The notes: generated by a model not told the origin, from the sequence alone. A stretch of 64,000 nucleotides of DNA from Moraxella sp. VT-16-12 (GCF_002224245.2 NZ_NKHK02000001.1:1-64000), one strand, 5' to 3'. Numbered from the stretch's first letter, positions 36,403 to 45,396 are shown. Program-made: numbers and translations.

Positions 36403-36792
36403 ATGAACATCGGACAAGCGTCTAAATCTACACAACTTTCCGTCAAACAAATCCGTGATTATGAAAAAGCAGGCTTATTAATTAACCCATCACGCAGTGA
36501 AGCAGGTTATCGGATTTATAACTCCAATGACATCGCTCGGCTAAAATTCATCGCCAAAGCCCGCAGCGTCGGTTTTTCGCTTGCACAGATTGGCGAGCTT
36601 TTGGCACTGCAAGACAATCCACACCGCACAAGTGCTCAGGTCAAAACGCTCATCGCCAGTCATATTGATTTTTTATCCAATAAAATCAAAGAATTAAAAT
36701 CAATGCAACACACCTTGCAAGCGTGGAGCGATGCCTGCGGGGGCGATGACAATCCCGACTGCCCCATCTTAAAAGGCTTGAGCGATTTTTAA
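36403..36792 (+). CDS. cueR: CueR-like Cu(I)-responsive MerR regulator
   Basis: A 129-residue MerR-family activator. Helix-turn-helix: MNIGQASKSTQLSVKQIRDY and EKAGLLINPSRSEAGYRIYN. The metal loop has two Cys, DACGGDDNPDCPI, matching the CueR spacing that binds one Cu(I) linearly. A Ser in place of Cys-type longer loops argues against ZntR or CadR. AAGGAGCAAC precedes the ATG. It is divergent from the metallothionein-DUF305 operon and presumably activates it. Confidence 0.9.
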   Translation: MNIGQASKSTQLSVKQIRDYEKAGLLINPSRSEAGYRIYNSNDIARLKFIAKARSVGFSLAQIGELLALQDNPHRTSAQVKTLIASHIDFLSNKIKELKSMQHTLQAWSDACGGDDNPDCPILKGLSDF

Positions 36793-36840
36793 CCACCATC
36801 AAAGCAGATGAATGCCATAGCTTGATAACAGCCTTTTACG

Positions 36841-37581
36841 ATGGCACTTGTGGGCTGGTTGTTTTTTCGGGTGTTTTTTGCAGGTTGGGTGGACGCACAG
36901 TCGGCACAAGAATACATTGCCGGCATGATTTTGCTGGGTGTGGCACCGTGTACGGCAATGGTGTTTGTGTGGTCGCAACTGGTCAAAGGCGACCCCAATT
37001 ACACGCTGGTGCAAGTGTCTTTAAATGATGTGATTATGATTTTTGCCTTTGCCCCGATTGCAGGGCTACTTTTGGGTATGAACGACATCACAATCCCGTG
37101 GGATACGCTGTTTTTTAGCGTGTTGCTGTATTTGGTGTTGCCTTTGCTTGTGGGAGTTGCCACTCGCAAATCTTTGCAAGATGAACACAAAATTCGCCAA
37201 TTCAGCCAGCGTTTTAAGCCTTTGTCTATCTTGGGATTGTTATTGGCGGTGGTGCTGTTGTTTGCGTTTCAGGCACAAACCATTGTGGATAAGCCGATGA
37301 TTATCCTGCTGATTGCCATTCCTTTATTGGTGCAGACTTACGGCATTTTTGCCTTGAGTGCGATTTGGGCAAAATGGCTTAAATTGCCCCACGCCATTTC
37401 CGCCCCTGCTTGCTTAATCGGCACAAGCAATTTTTTTGAATTGGCGGTGGCGATTGCTTTATTTGGTTTAAATTCAGGGGCGGCATTGGCAACGGTGGTG
37501 GGCGTGTTGGTTGAAGTGCCTGTGATGTTGTCGCTGGTGTGGTGGATAAACCGAAAATCGCTGGAAAATAAAGGGGTGTAG
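36841..37581 (+). pseudogene. ACR3-family arsenite efflux transporter, N-terminally truncated
   Basis: 246 residues of an ACR3-type permease: [20 protein letters not shown] carries the conserved Cys, and [19 protein letters not shown] and [20 protein letters not shown] are clear. A full ACR3 is about 350 residues; roughly the first 100, including three helices, are missing. The upstream 48 bases join directly to the cueR 3' flank. Such proteins extrude arsenite. The fragment is unlikely to work. A Kingella-type uptake sequence follows at 37588. Confidence 0.85.
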
Positions 37582-37587
37582 GTTTTC

Positions 37588-37599
37588 AGGCAGCCTGAA
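37588..37599 (+). repeat. Kingella-type uptake sequence
   Basis: AGGCAGCCTGAA, preceded by TTTTC and followed by ACTTATTTTT, directly after the ACR3 stop. Second copy in this block (first at 35198). Confidence 0.8.
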
Positions 37600-37625
37600 A
37601 CTTATTTTTGCAAAATTCCCAAATA

Positions 37626-37662
37626 AAAAACACCGCTTGAAAATCAAATTCAAACGGTGTTT
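37626..37662. terminator. Convergent terminator
   Basis: AAACACCGCTTGAA pairs with TTCAAACGGTGTTT (one bulge), between the ACR3 remnant and the CDF gene. Confidence 0.75.
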
Positions 37663-37667
37663 ATAAA

Positions 37668-38310
37668 TTAACTGACTTTTAATTCCACCCAAGCCCTTTT
37701 GATGATTTCTTGACTGGCTTGTAATGCTAAAAATGCCAAAACAAAAGCTACAATTAAATCAGGATATTTTGATTGAAAAAAATAAACTGCTATACCAGCC
37801 AAAATCACTGCCACATTACCAATCGCATCATTGCGAGAACATACCCATACACTTCGGACATTACTGTCGCCATCACGGAATTTTAATAATATCAACAATG
37901 CCGACACATTCACCAACAACGCCAAAAATCCCACAATGCTCATTTCGCTATAACTGGGAATTTCCCCATAAAACGCACGATAAATGGTTGTAATTAAAAT
38001 AAACACGATAAATGGTTGTAATTAAAATAAATAAGCCAAAAACGCCCATCGTTAGCCCCTTAACCATAGATGCTTTGGCACGGTAACTTAATGCCATTGG
38101 TAAAACAATCAAACTTATTAAATAATTGGCACTATCGCCCAAGAAATCCAAGCTGTCCGACAACAGCGAAGTTGAACCCGATTTAACCCCCATTACAATT
38201 TCCACAAAGAACATTGATAAATTTAATACCAAGACAATCCACAAGGCTTTTTTGTACTTGGGTGATTGGTGAATGGGCTGATTTGAACTGCAACAACTTT
38301 GGCACGCCAT
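37668..38310 (-). pseudogene. Cation diffusion facilitator, frameshifted by 28-bp tandem duplication
   Basis: A small CDF transporter for divalent metals (Zn/Cd/Co). The N-terminal part has the Cys start MACQSCCSSNQ, and the catalytic-site helix SLLSDSLDFLGDSANYLISL (DxxxD). The C-terminal part has SVWVCSRNDAIGNVAVILAG. They are in different frames because 28 bp at 37976-38003 is exactly repeated at 38004-38031. Removing one copy leaves 204 codons in one open frame. It is divergent from the MerR-type gene and its 19-bp-spacer promoter, as in cadmium/zinc efflux loci. Confidence 0.92.
37976..38031. repeat. Perfect 28-bp tandem duplication
   Basis: Two adjacent identical 28-mers, each starting CACGATAAATGG and ending AAAATAAA. 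The length is not a multiple of three, so it shifts the CDF frame. Deletion by slippage would restore the gene. Confidence 0.97.
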
Positions 38311-38343
38311 AACAAACTCCGAAAGATGATTGAAATTTGCTAT

Positions 38344-38374
38344 AATATAAACTCCGTAGTCATTACAGGGTCAA
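38344..38374 (-). promoter_or_regulatory. MerR-type promoter of the CDF gene, 19-bp spacer
   Basis: On the minus strand TTGACC (38369-38374) and TATATT (38344-38349) flank 19 bp holding the dyad CTGTAATGACTACGGAG, close to the CadR/PbrR operator style. It would drive the CDF transporter under the divergent MerR-type regulator. Confidence 0.85.
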
Positions 38375-38379
38375 GTACA

Positions 38380-38796
38380 ATGTCAAAAATTTTTCAAATT
38401 AAACAAGCCAGTGAACAAACAGGCGTGCATTTGGAAACCATTCGTTATTATGAAAAATAAGGTTTAATCAAGCCAACTTTTCAAGCTAATGGCTACCGAG
38501 TTTTTGATGAAAATCAGCTAGAACAATTACGCTTTATTAAAACTTGTCGCAATATCGGTTTCTCTTTAAAAGATATTCAGGTCTTATTGGCATTCCAAAC
38601 AACTCCCAATCATCAATGTGATGATGTTGATGAATTAACCCAAAAACATTTATCGCATATCAATGAACAAATTAAGCAATTACAAGAAGTTAAATCATTT
38701 TTGGAACAAATTATTGGTTGTCAAAATAAATTACATACAAATGGTTGCTTGCCCATAGCCACAAATGGTAGTATGGGCAAGCAATCTATTAATTAA
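38380..38796 (+). pseudogene. CadR/PbrR-like MerR regulator with in-frame stop
   Basis: The frame encodes MSKIFQIKQASEQTGVHLET, then IRYYEK, then TAA at 38458-38460, then GLIKPTFQANGYRVFDENQL and a metal-binding tail with Cys residues (HQCDDVD, GCQNKLHTNGC). MerR proteins usually read YYEKEGLI here, so a sense codon has become TAA. The rest of the 138-codon frame is open. The Cys placement fits cadmium/lead/zinc sensing. The stop would abolish function unless suppressed. Confidence 0.9.
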
Positions 38797-38827
38797 TCAA
38801 CCATTAGCCTATGAGCTAGGATAAAAA

Positions 38828-39241
38828 ATGTTAAAAAAATACTTATTGGTAATATGTTGTGTATTTATGTTGCCTAATTTGGCAAATGCAAATCAACATA
38901 CCGACCAAAAAGATACCGTTGTGCGTGATTTTACCGCAGCAGGTAATATATCAGAAAACGAAGGCTGGCGAGTGGTTATCAAAAGAAATAGAATGTCCCT
39001 TGAATTAACAAAAAATAATGAATTTCATCGCAAAATCAAAGTTAAGCGTTCAGCTTACGCTAAGGGCGTAGAATTTACAGGGTTTACATCATCAGACAGT
39101 GAAGTAACAATAAATATTAATAGCAAGCCTTGTGTTGATAGCAATGGCAACACCAATGAATTTACAGCTAAGCTTTATTATAAAGGTAAAGTTATGCAAG
39201 GTTGTGCGGTGCGTGGTGCTTTTGGCTATGCACCAACCTAA
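38828..39241 (+). CDS. Secreted COG3650-like protein
   Basis: A 137-residue exported protein. The signal peptide is MLKKYLLVICCVFMLPNLAN with cleavage near ANA. The mature domain has beta strands and a Cys pair (SKPCVDSNGNTNEFTAKLYY and GKVMQGCAVRG), the pattern of COG3650-type periplasmic proteins of unknown role. TAGGATAAAAA precedes the ATG. It lies just right of the metal island; whether it belongs to it is unclear. Confidence 0.65.
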   Translation: MLKKYLLVICCVFMLPNLANANQHTDQKDTVVRDFTAAGNISENEGWRVVIKRNRMSLELTKNNEFHRKIKVKRSAYAKGVEFTGFTSSDSEVTININSKPCVDSNGNTNEFTAKLYYKGKVMQGCAVRGAFGYAPT

Positions 39242-39319
39242 TTGATTTGACCATATTAAACCATCTGCAAACTTATGGTATCATGCCTATTTAGCCAACC
39301 GCCAAAATTAGGAGTTTTT

Positions 39320-40222
39320 ATGTCCGTACAAAAATACGATGCCATCACCAAAGACGTTGGGGGCATTCCTGTGGCTCGCCTACTGCCCCAAGGCAAACGC
39401 CGCACGGTGGGGGCGTGGTGCTTTTTAGACCATGCAGGCCCTGCCGAGTTTTTTGATGATAACAAAGGACTACAAGTGGGACTACACCCACACATCAATC
39501 TACAAACCTTTACTTGGATGCTCTCTGGTGAAGTGTGGCATCAAGACAGTCTGGGCTTTCGTCAGCTGATTCGCCCAAAACAAGTCAATCTGATGACCGC
39601 AGGCACAGGCAACCACACCGGCATCAGCCACACCGAGCAGACCCCTGATGGTGTCAAAGACTTGCACGCTGTACAGTTATGGATTGCCCTACCTACCAAC
39701 CAAGACATCAAGCCCAACTTTGAGCATTATCCAGAGCTGCCCACTTGGCACAAAGATGGCGTGGATTATGTGCTGACCACAGGTAGCTATCATGGGCATA
39801 CCGCACCGACCACCCAGTACAGTCCGCTTGTTGGCGTGGACATGCAGTTTGGTGGGGCAGGCGAGTTTGTGATTGACAAACAAGACGGCTTTGAATACGG
39901 CTTTTTGGTGCTAAAAGGCACGCTCAAAGTCAATGGTCAAAGCTACACCCAAGATGAGCTTGTGGTGTTATCCGATTGTACCGCCGATGACAATGCCGTG
40001 CTATGGGCGGATGCTGGCACGCATCTTATGCTACTTGGCGGTGAACCTTTGCCACACCCCACGGTGATTTGGTGGAACTTTGTGGCGGATAATGTGGATG
40101 ATTTACGCACCGCCGTCAAAGACTGGAATGACGGTCATGAGCGTTTTGGCGACATCAATTTAGACGGCACACAGCTAAGACGTTTGGTTGCCCCTGAGGT
40201 GCCAGAGGGCTTGAAAGCTTAA
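39320..40222 (+). CDS. Pirin-family protein
   Basis: A 300-residue bicupin. GAWCFLDHAGPAEFFDDNKG, VGLHPHINLQTFTWMLSGEV and the HTEQTP region carry pirin signatures and metal-ligand His residues. The C-terminal cupin has FGDINLDGTQLRRLVAPEVP. It is distinct from the YhaK-like pirin at 27980. TTAGGAGTTTTT precedes the ATG at 39320. A strong terminator follows. Confidence 0.9.
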   Translation: MSVQKYDAITKDVGGIPVARLLPQGKRRTVGAWCFLDHAGPAEFFDDNKGLQVGLHPHINLQTFTWMLSGEVWHQDSLGFRQLIRPKQVNLMTAGTGNHTGISHTEQTPDGVKDLHAVQLWIALPTNQDIKPNFEHYPELPTWHKDGVDYVLTTGSYHGHTAPTTQYSPLVGVDMQFGGAGEFVIDKQDGFEYGFLVLKGTLKVNGQSYTQDELVVLSDCTADDNAVLWADAGTHLMLLGGEPLPHPTVIWWNFVADNVDDLRTAVKDWNDGHERFGDINLDGTQLRRLVAPEVPEGLKA

Positions 40223-40232
40223 ATTTTCTCAA

Positions 40233-40267
40233 CAAAAAATCCCATCTGTTTATCCGATGGGATTTTT
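40233..40267. terminator. Bidirectional terminator between pirin and DoxX genes
   Basis: AAAAATCCCATC pairs with GATGGGATTTTT around a 9-nt loop. Confidence 0.9.
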
Positions 40268-40275
40268 ATTATTTA

Positions 40276-40719
40276 TCAAAAGTTTGATGGATTATTTTTG
40301 GCTAATTGATGGTCAAGCGATAATGAACCTGCCCCTGTCAGCCATAACAGCAAAAATGCCATACAAAACAACGCCGCCGCTTCACCTTGGTTGGTGATGG
40401 GGTCAAAAATCACCCCTGATGATGCATGAAAAGCAAAATATGCCACTGCCATCATGCCTGCCATCAAAAATGCCACAGGGCGGGTTAATAAACCAATGGC
40501 AATCAAAATTCCACCAGTGATTTCAAGTACGCCACCAATGCCCATCAACGAAAACAAAGGCAAAGCCCCATTGCCACCTGTCATGGATACTGGAAATTCA
40601 AAAAACTTGGCAGTGCCATGCAATAAAAACATATAACCAACCGCCACACGCACCAACAATAACACATAAGGACTCAGTGATTGGGCTAACTTTTCAAAAA
40701 ATGTATTCATAAAACTCAT
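40276..40719 (-). CDS. DoxX-family membrane protein
   Basis: A 147-residue four-helix inner-membrane protein. LLLVRVAVGYMFLLHGTAKF, GIGGVLEITGGILIAIGLLT and AFHASSGVIFDPITNQGEAA are DoxX/YphA-like. Family members are linked to redox detoxification, with no certain reaction. The ATG at 40719 or 40710 could start it. It is divergent from a LysR gene that is a plausible regulator. Confidence 0.9.
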   Translation of the reverse strand: MSFMNTFFEKLAQSLSPYVLLLVRVAVGYMFLLHGTAKFFEFPVSMTGGNGALPLFSLMGIGGVLEITGGILIAIGLLTRPVAFLMAGMMAVAYFAFHASSGVIFDPITNQGEAAALFCMAFLLLWLTGAGSLSLDHQLAKNNPSNF

Positions 40720-40812
40720 GTCTGTATCAAAAAATGTGGTGCTATTATATTTGCTTTTATTTTTGCAACAAGATACAATTTAACAAGATTATTTTGCAAT
40801 TTTGGAAAGATA

Positions 40813-41682
40813 ATGAATACCCCAAGTCTTGATGATGTGCGTTTGTTTGTGGCGATAGTGCAGTCAGGCAGTCTGACAAAAGCGGCTGAATTGACAGGCG
40901 TACCCATTTCACGGCTGAGTCGGCGACTGAGCGAACTTGAAAACGCTCTTGGCACACAACTGGTCAATCGTGGCAAAAAGGGCGTGAGCCTAAATGAGCT
41001 TGGCGAGCTGTTTTTTGCACATGCTCAAACCATGCTGACTCACGCTGACATTGCCATTAACAGCATTCAACATAGCCTAGATAAGCCTGCCGGACGACTA
41101 AAAGTCTCTGTACCTGTGGACATTTCGCATTGTCTCGTCATGCCAAAACTGGATGAATATTTACGTCAATATCCTGATGTCAGTTTGGAGATTAGCTTAA
41201 CCCAACAAAAAATCAACATGATTCAAGATGGCATTGATGTTGCTATTCGTGCGGGCAATGTTGATAATGACCATGTGGTTGCAAAAGTGCTGACATTAAT
41301 GACTTGCGGTATTTTTGCCACACAAGACTACCTAAATCAGTATGGCACACCACAAACGCCCCACGATTTATATCAGCATCGCATCATTGCCCAAACCTTG
41401 ACCTTGCCTTGGCAATTTAGCAAAGACCAACAAAACATCAAAGTGTCGCCAAGCGTTTATGTGGGCTGTAATGATTTTGTGTTGGTGGAAGATATGATTA
41501 ACAAAGGCTTGGGCTTAGGATTGCTCGTTGAGCATAAAGATAGGCGTTATCAGCATTTGGTGCGTGTGCTTGATGATTGGCAATTGCCATCATCGCAGTT
41601 ATCGGTGATTTATTATAAAAATCGTGGCTCTATCCCAACAGTAAGGAGTTTTGTGCAGTGGCTGTGTGAATATTTTCAATAA
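40813..41682 (+). CDS. LysR-family transcriptional regulator
   Basis: A complete 289-residue LysR protein. N-terminal winged helix LDDVRLFVAIVQSGSLTKAA, ELTGVPISRLSRRLSELENA. The substrate-binding domain is C-terminal. It is of the AaeR/DmlR-like subgroup with the YYKNRG...TVRSFV ending shared by the LysR remnant at 18292. It is divergent from doxX with a 93-bp shared promoter region, so doxX is the natural candidate target. Confidence 0.93.
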   Translation: MNTPSLDDVRLFVAIVQSGSLTKAAELTGVPISRLSRRLSELENALGTQLVNRGKKGVSLNELGELFFAHAQTMLTHADIAINSIQHSLDKPAGRLKVSVPVDISHCLVMPKLDEYLRQYPDVSLEISLTQQKINMIQDGIDVAIRAGNVDNDHVVAKVLTLMTCGIFATQDYLNQYGTPQTPHDLYQHRIIAQTLTLPWQFSKDQQNIKVSPSVYVGCNDFVLVEDMINKGLGLGLLVEHKDRRYQHLVRVLDDWQLPSSQLSVIYYKNRGSIPTVRSFVQWLCEYFQ

Positions 41683-41775
41683 CGCATCAAAAAATGAGTG
41701 GGTTTACTTGTCATTGGCTTGATGTGCTATTTGTTGGTCTGTTTTGGTATAATACCTAAATTTGGGAGAAAAACC

Positions 41776-42348
41776 ATGACCATAGAAATGATAATGAGTA
41801 TTTGCTTGGGCATTGGACTGTCAGCAAGCTCAGGATTTCGGGTGTTTGTGCCATTATTTGGCATGTCTTTGGCAAGTTATTTTGGGATTTTGCCGTTGAG
41901 TGGAAATTGGGCGTGGTTAGGCAGTACGACCGCCCTTATCATGCTGGCGGTGGCGAGTATTGCAGAGAGTTTGTCTTATCTTGTGCCTTTTGTGGACAAT
42001 CTTTTGGACACCATCGCCGTTCCTTTGGCAGGCGTGGCAGGTACGGTGGCGATGGCAGGCAGCCTGACTGACATCAGCCCTGCAATGACATGGGCGTTAG
42101 CGATAGTGGCAGGCGGTGGTACGGCAACGGCGATTAAAGCGACATCAGCAACCACACGAGCGGTCTCAACCACCAGCACCGCAGGGCTTGCCAATCCTGT
42201 CATTGCTTTGGCTGAAACAGGCACGGCGGTGGGGTTATCTGCATTGACAATCTTTGCTCCTGTGGTGGCAGGCGTGGTGGCATTGATTGGGGTAGTGGTG
42301 TTTATTTGGCTGATGATAAAATTAAAAAATAAAGCAACGTCGTCTTAA
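41776..42348 (+). CDS. DUF4126 membrane protein
   Basis: A 190-residue hydrophobic protein. ICLGIGLSASSGFRVFVPLF, SYLVPFVDNLLDTIAVPLAG and the STTRAVSTTSTAGLANPVIA segment fit DUF4126. The role is unknown. The ATG at 41776 follows GGGAGAAAAACC. Its stop is only a few bases from the convergent recX stop. Confidence 0.85.
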   Translation: MTIEMIMSICLGIGLSASSGFRVFVPLFGMSLASYFGILPLSGNWAWLGSTTALIMLAVASIAESLSYLVPFVDNLLDTIAVPLAGVAGTVAMAGSLTDISPAMTWALAIVAGGGTATAIKATSATTRAVSTTSTAGLANPVIALAETGTAVGLSALTIFAPVVAGVVALIGVVVFIWLMIKLKNKATSS

Positions 42349-42351
42349 TCT

Positions 42352-43188
42352 TTATTCATCGAAATCCCCCAAGTTCATCTTTAACGCATCAAAACACACG
42401 TCCATACAAAAGCCCCGATACTGCAAAAATCGTAACTGGCGGGCTTTTTCTTTGGGGGTTTTGGGAATGTCATCACCGTATTTTTTGCACCGAGCTTCAA
42501 CAGCAAGTTTTAACCAATTAATCTCATCATCGCCATCAGCTTCTAAAATCGTGCCATCTGCCATGCTTTGTACATCTGCACGCTGTATCAGCACATCAAC
42601 ACCACCAAAATCCCCAGCTTCTAGCCTGGCTTTTTTTAGTTGTTCAGACAGATAGCGAACGCCACGCCCTTTGCGTATGGTTTCACGCACAAGCATGCTG
42701 GCACAGCGTTCATCGGATTGGTAGCCTTTTTTGGCAAATTCGTCAAGCAGTTCATCAACTGCCACAGGGTCGCATTCTTTGGCAAGGAGTTTGGATTTTA
42801 ATTGCCAAGCGGATAATTCACGTCTAGACAAATAATAAAATGCCAACCAACGCATATAGCTGGTGGCTTTATCAGGAAGTTCTAGCTTTTGAATCTCAAC
42901 TTTGCTAAGTAGCCGTAAGGTTTTGTCATCTAGGATTTGTTGGTGTTTGTCGCCAAATAGGGGCGTGATGGTGGAGTGTTTGTTGGCTGTTTTTGTGGGT
43001 TTTGGTTGGTCGTGTTGGGGAGTGGTTTTGTTTTGTTTGTTTTTTGGTGGTGTGGCTAGCTTGTCAGTGGGTGCGTTATTTTGATGGTTTTGGTGGTCTT
43101 TTTTGAGGGTGTGCTGGGTGCTGGGTGCAGATTTTCCCATGTCTGCTAAGATGTCATCTAAGGTTTTTATTTCAATGGGTTTGGTCAT
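42352..43188 (-). CDS. recX: RecX recombination regulator with long N-terminal extension
   Basis: About 278 residues. The RecX helical repeats are C-terminal: YLSRRELSAWQLKSKLLAKE, DEFAKKGYQSDERCASMLVR, GRGVRYLSEQLKKARLE and KARQLRFLQYRGFCMDVCF. RecX modulates RecA filaments. The first ~95 residues are polar, rich in Lys, Thr, Gln, Asn and Pro (TPPKNKQNKTTPQHDQPKPT), and are absent from standard RecX (about 150-165 residues). The start is either 43188 (MTKPIEI) or 43209. It lies directly downstream of recA. Confidence 0.88.
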   Translation of the reverse strand: MTKPIEIKTLDDILADMGKSAPSTQHTLKKDHQNHQNNAPTDKLATPPKNKQNKTTPQHDQPKPTKTANKHSTITPLFGDKHQQILDDKTLRLLSKVEIQKLELPDKATSYMRWLAFYYLSRRELSAWQLKSKLLAKECDPVAVDELLDEFAKKGYQSDERCASMLVRETIRKGRGVRYLSEQLKKARLEAGDFGGVDVLIQRADVQSMADGTILEADGDDEINWLKLAVEARCKKYGDDIPKTPKEKARQLRFLQYRGFCMDVCFDALKMNLGDFDE

Positions 43189-43228
43189 GTTTGTCGTTTT
43201 TATGAACACATATTAAAAAACATAAAAC

Positions 43229-43252
43229 AAAAGGGCGAAAACGCCCCTTTAT
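43229..43252 (-). terminator. Terminator between recA and recX
   Basis: AAAAGGGGCG...CGCCCTTTT hairpin on the minus strand. It would reduce recX expression relative to recA. Confidence 0.75.
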
Positions 43253-43266
43253 CATACTTATCTGGC

Positions 43267-44367
43267 TTACTCTTCCATGCCTTCTATATATTCAGGCACA
43301 TCGTCTGTGTCATCATGAGAGATGGTGGACGTGGCTTTGCTTAGCTTGGAATCACGGATTTTTTGCTCAATTTCTTGGGCAATGGTGGGGTTATCTGCCA
43401 AAAACTGGCAGGCATTGGCTTTACCTTGACCGATTTTTGAGCCACCGTAGCTATACCATGCCCCAGATTTGCCAATCTCTCCAATATCTACGCCAAAATC
43501 AACAATCTCACCTAGGCGGTTAATGCCTTGACCGTATAAAATGTCAAATTCGGCTTGGCGAAAAGGGGGTGCCATCTTATTTTTGACGACTTTAACACGA
43601 GTTTCGTTACCCAAAATCTCTTCTTTGTCTTTGACCGAGCCAATACGGCGAATTTCCAGACGTACAGACGCATAGAATTTTAGGGCGTTACCGCCTGTGG
43701 TGGTCTCAGGCGAGCCAAACATCACACCGATTTTCATGCGGATTTGGTTGATAAAGACAACCATGCAGTTGGCACGTTTGGCATTACCTGTGATTTTACG
43801 CAGGGCTTGGCTCATCAGGCGAGCCTGTAAGCCCATGTGGCTGTCTCCCATTTCGCCTTCAATCTCAGCTTTTGGGGTCAAGGCAGCAACTGAGTCCACC
43901 ACAATCATATCCACCGCCCCAGAGCGTACCAGCATATCCACGATTTCAAGGGCTTGTTCGCCATTATCAGGTTGGCTGACCATCAAGCCATCAATATCAA
44001 CCCCAAGTTTTTTGGCATAGACAGGGTCTAAGGCGTGCTCAGCATCAATAAAAGCACATTTGCCACCTTGCTTTTGGCATTCAGCAATCGCTTGTAGGGT
44101 TAGTGTGGTCTTACCAGAGCTTTCAGGGCCAAAAATCTCCACAATCCGACCCTTTGGCAAGCCACCAATCCCAAGAGCAATGTCCAGCCCAAGCGAGCCT
44201 GTGGGAATGGTATCTACTTCTACTTTGATGGAATCATCGCCCAAATTCATGATGGTGTTTTTGCCAAAGGCTTTTTCAATCTGAGCCAAGGCGGCGGCGA
44301 GTGCTTTTTCTTTGTTAAATTCAACATCACCGTCATTGTTTGACTTATTTTTTGTTGCTTTTGCCAT
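43267..44367 (-). CDS. recA: Recombinase RecA
   Basis: A 366-residue RecA. Walker [30 protein letters not shown] and the L1/L2 loop regions ([39 protein letters not shown]) are intact, with an acidic C-terminus. It promotes strand exchange, which suits a naturally transformable host with so much foreign DNA. AAATAAGGTAAAAAC precedes the ATG. I see no LexA-type box (CTG-N10-CAG) upstream, consistent with Moraxellaceae lacking LexA. Confidence 0.98.
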   Translation of the reverse strand: MAKATKNKSNNDGDVEFNKEKALAAALAQIEKAFGKNTIMNLGDDSIKVEVDTIPTGSLGLDIALGIGGLPKGRIVEIFGPESSGKTTLTLQAIAECQKQGGKCAFIDAEHALDPVYAKKLGVDIDGLMVSQPDNGEQALEIVDMLVRSGAVDMIVVDSVAALTPKAEIEGEMGDSHMGLQARLMSQALRKITGNAKRANCMVVFINQIRMKIGVMFGSPETTTGGNALKFYASVRLEIRRIGSVKDKEEILGNETRVKVVKNKMAPPFRQAEFDILYGQGINRLGEIVDFGVDIGEIGKSGAWYSYGGSKIGQGKANACQFLADNPTIAQEIEQKIRDSKLSKATSTISHDDTDDVPEYIEGMEE

Positions 44368-44466
44368 GTTTTTACCTTATTTAACTGTCATAAATTTGGC
44401 ATTATTTTAGCACTTTTTATGATGAAGTGGGGGAAATTTTATGGTATAAATTTTGGTCAGTTTTAT

Positions 44467-45249
44467 TTAATACTGTTGGTCTCTTTTAAACACCCATTCA
44501 TCATCACTGCTGGCTTTTTGGTCAAAATAATAACCCGCCATGTCAAAGTTTTTTAGGTCATCAGGGTGGGTGATGTTGTTTTTGCAAGCAAAATTCACCA
44601 TCATGCCACGAGCTTTTTTGGCATAAAAACTGACGATTTTATATTGTCCGTTTTTTGCTTCTAAAAATTTGGGGGTGATGATGTTGGCGTTGATTTTATT
44701 TGCTTTGACGGCTTTGTAATATTCGTTGGACGCAAGATTGATGAGTACGTTTGAGCTGCTTTGTTTGATACGCTCATTGATGAGATTGGTGATGTCATCG
44801 CCCCAAAATTCATATAAATCGTGAGCGTGTGGCGTATTAAGTTTTGTACCCATTTCAAGGCGATAAGGCAACATATCATCTAAGGGTTTTAAAAGTCCAT
44901 AAAGCCCTGACAATATGCCCAAATGTTTATTTAAATATAATACTTCATCAGCAGTTAAAGAATAAGCATCTAAGCCTGTATAAACATCACCATCAAATAA
45001 ATAAACCGCAAGTTTTTTATTGTCATGAAAAGGGTATGTCCATTGTTGATTGCGTATGACATTTAACTCGGCAATTTTGGCAGATACGCCCATAAGCTCT
45101 TGTAAATCTATTACGTCTTTTGTTTTTAGGGTCTGCATAAGTTTAATGGCGTGATTGATAAGTGCAGGCTCGCTTGCGTATTCATCAAATGTAAATGGGG
45201 GCGTGGTTTTTTCGTCTAAATTTTTGGCAGGAGATAATAAAAAATACAT
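44467..45249 (-). CDS. yaaA: YaaA-like peroxide-stress protein (DUF328)
   Basis: A 260-residue protein. MYFLLSPAKNLDEKTTPPF, YLFDGDVYTGLDAYSLT, GLYGLLKPLDDMLPYRLEMG and FYAKKARGMMVNF are diagnostic. YaaA binds DNA and lowers free iron during H2O2 stress. The ATG at 45249 follows TGGAACATCTC. It lies on the same strand as recA, 99 bp upstream. Confidence 0.93.
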   Translation of the reverse strand: MYFLLSPAKNLDEKTTPPFTFDEYASEPALINHAIKLMQTLKTKDVIDLQELMGVSAKIAELNVIRNQQWTYPFHDNKKLAVYLFDGDVYTGLDAYSLTADEVLYLNKHLGILSGLYGLLKPLDDMLPYRLEMGTKLNTPHAHDLYEFWGDDITNLINERIKQSSSNVLINLASNEYYKAVKANKINANIITPKFLEAKNGQYKIVSFYAKKARGMMVNFACKNNITHPDDLKNFDMAGYYFDQKASSDDEWVFKRDQQY

Positions 45250-45396
45250 GAGATGTTCCAATAAGATTTGTTTCATTATAAAAGCAATGTGGGGTGATTG
45301 CAATTTAAAATTAGTTGTTGGTTGATTGTGTTTTTTAAATTTGCTATGATAAAAATCTTATGTGTTTTATATGATTTATCTTAAAAAGGAATTGTT

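Noticed and set aside
36233..36403. Longer 104-residue version of the metallothionein gene starting opposite cueR
   Set aside because: The extra residues have no Cys-rich character, cross the MerR-type promoter and lack the good ribosome site found at 36232.
37576..37606. Uptake sequence as only a terminator
   Set aside because: The 12-mer recurs exactly in the same block and matches a known uptake dialect; a terminator role may be additional but does not explain the exact sequence.
44368..44466. LexA box in front of recA
   Set aside because: No CTG-N10-CAG dyad is present. Moraxellaceae are known to lack LexA.
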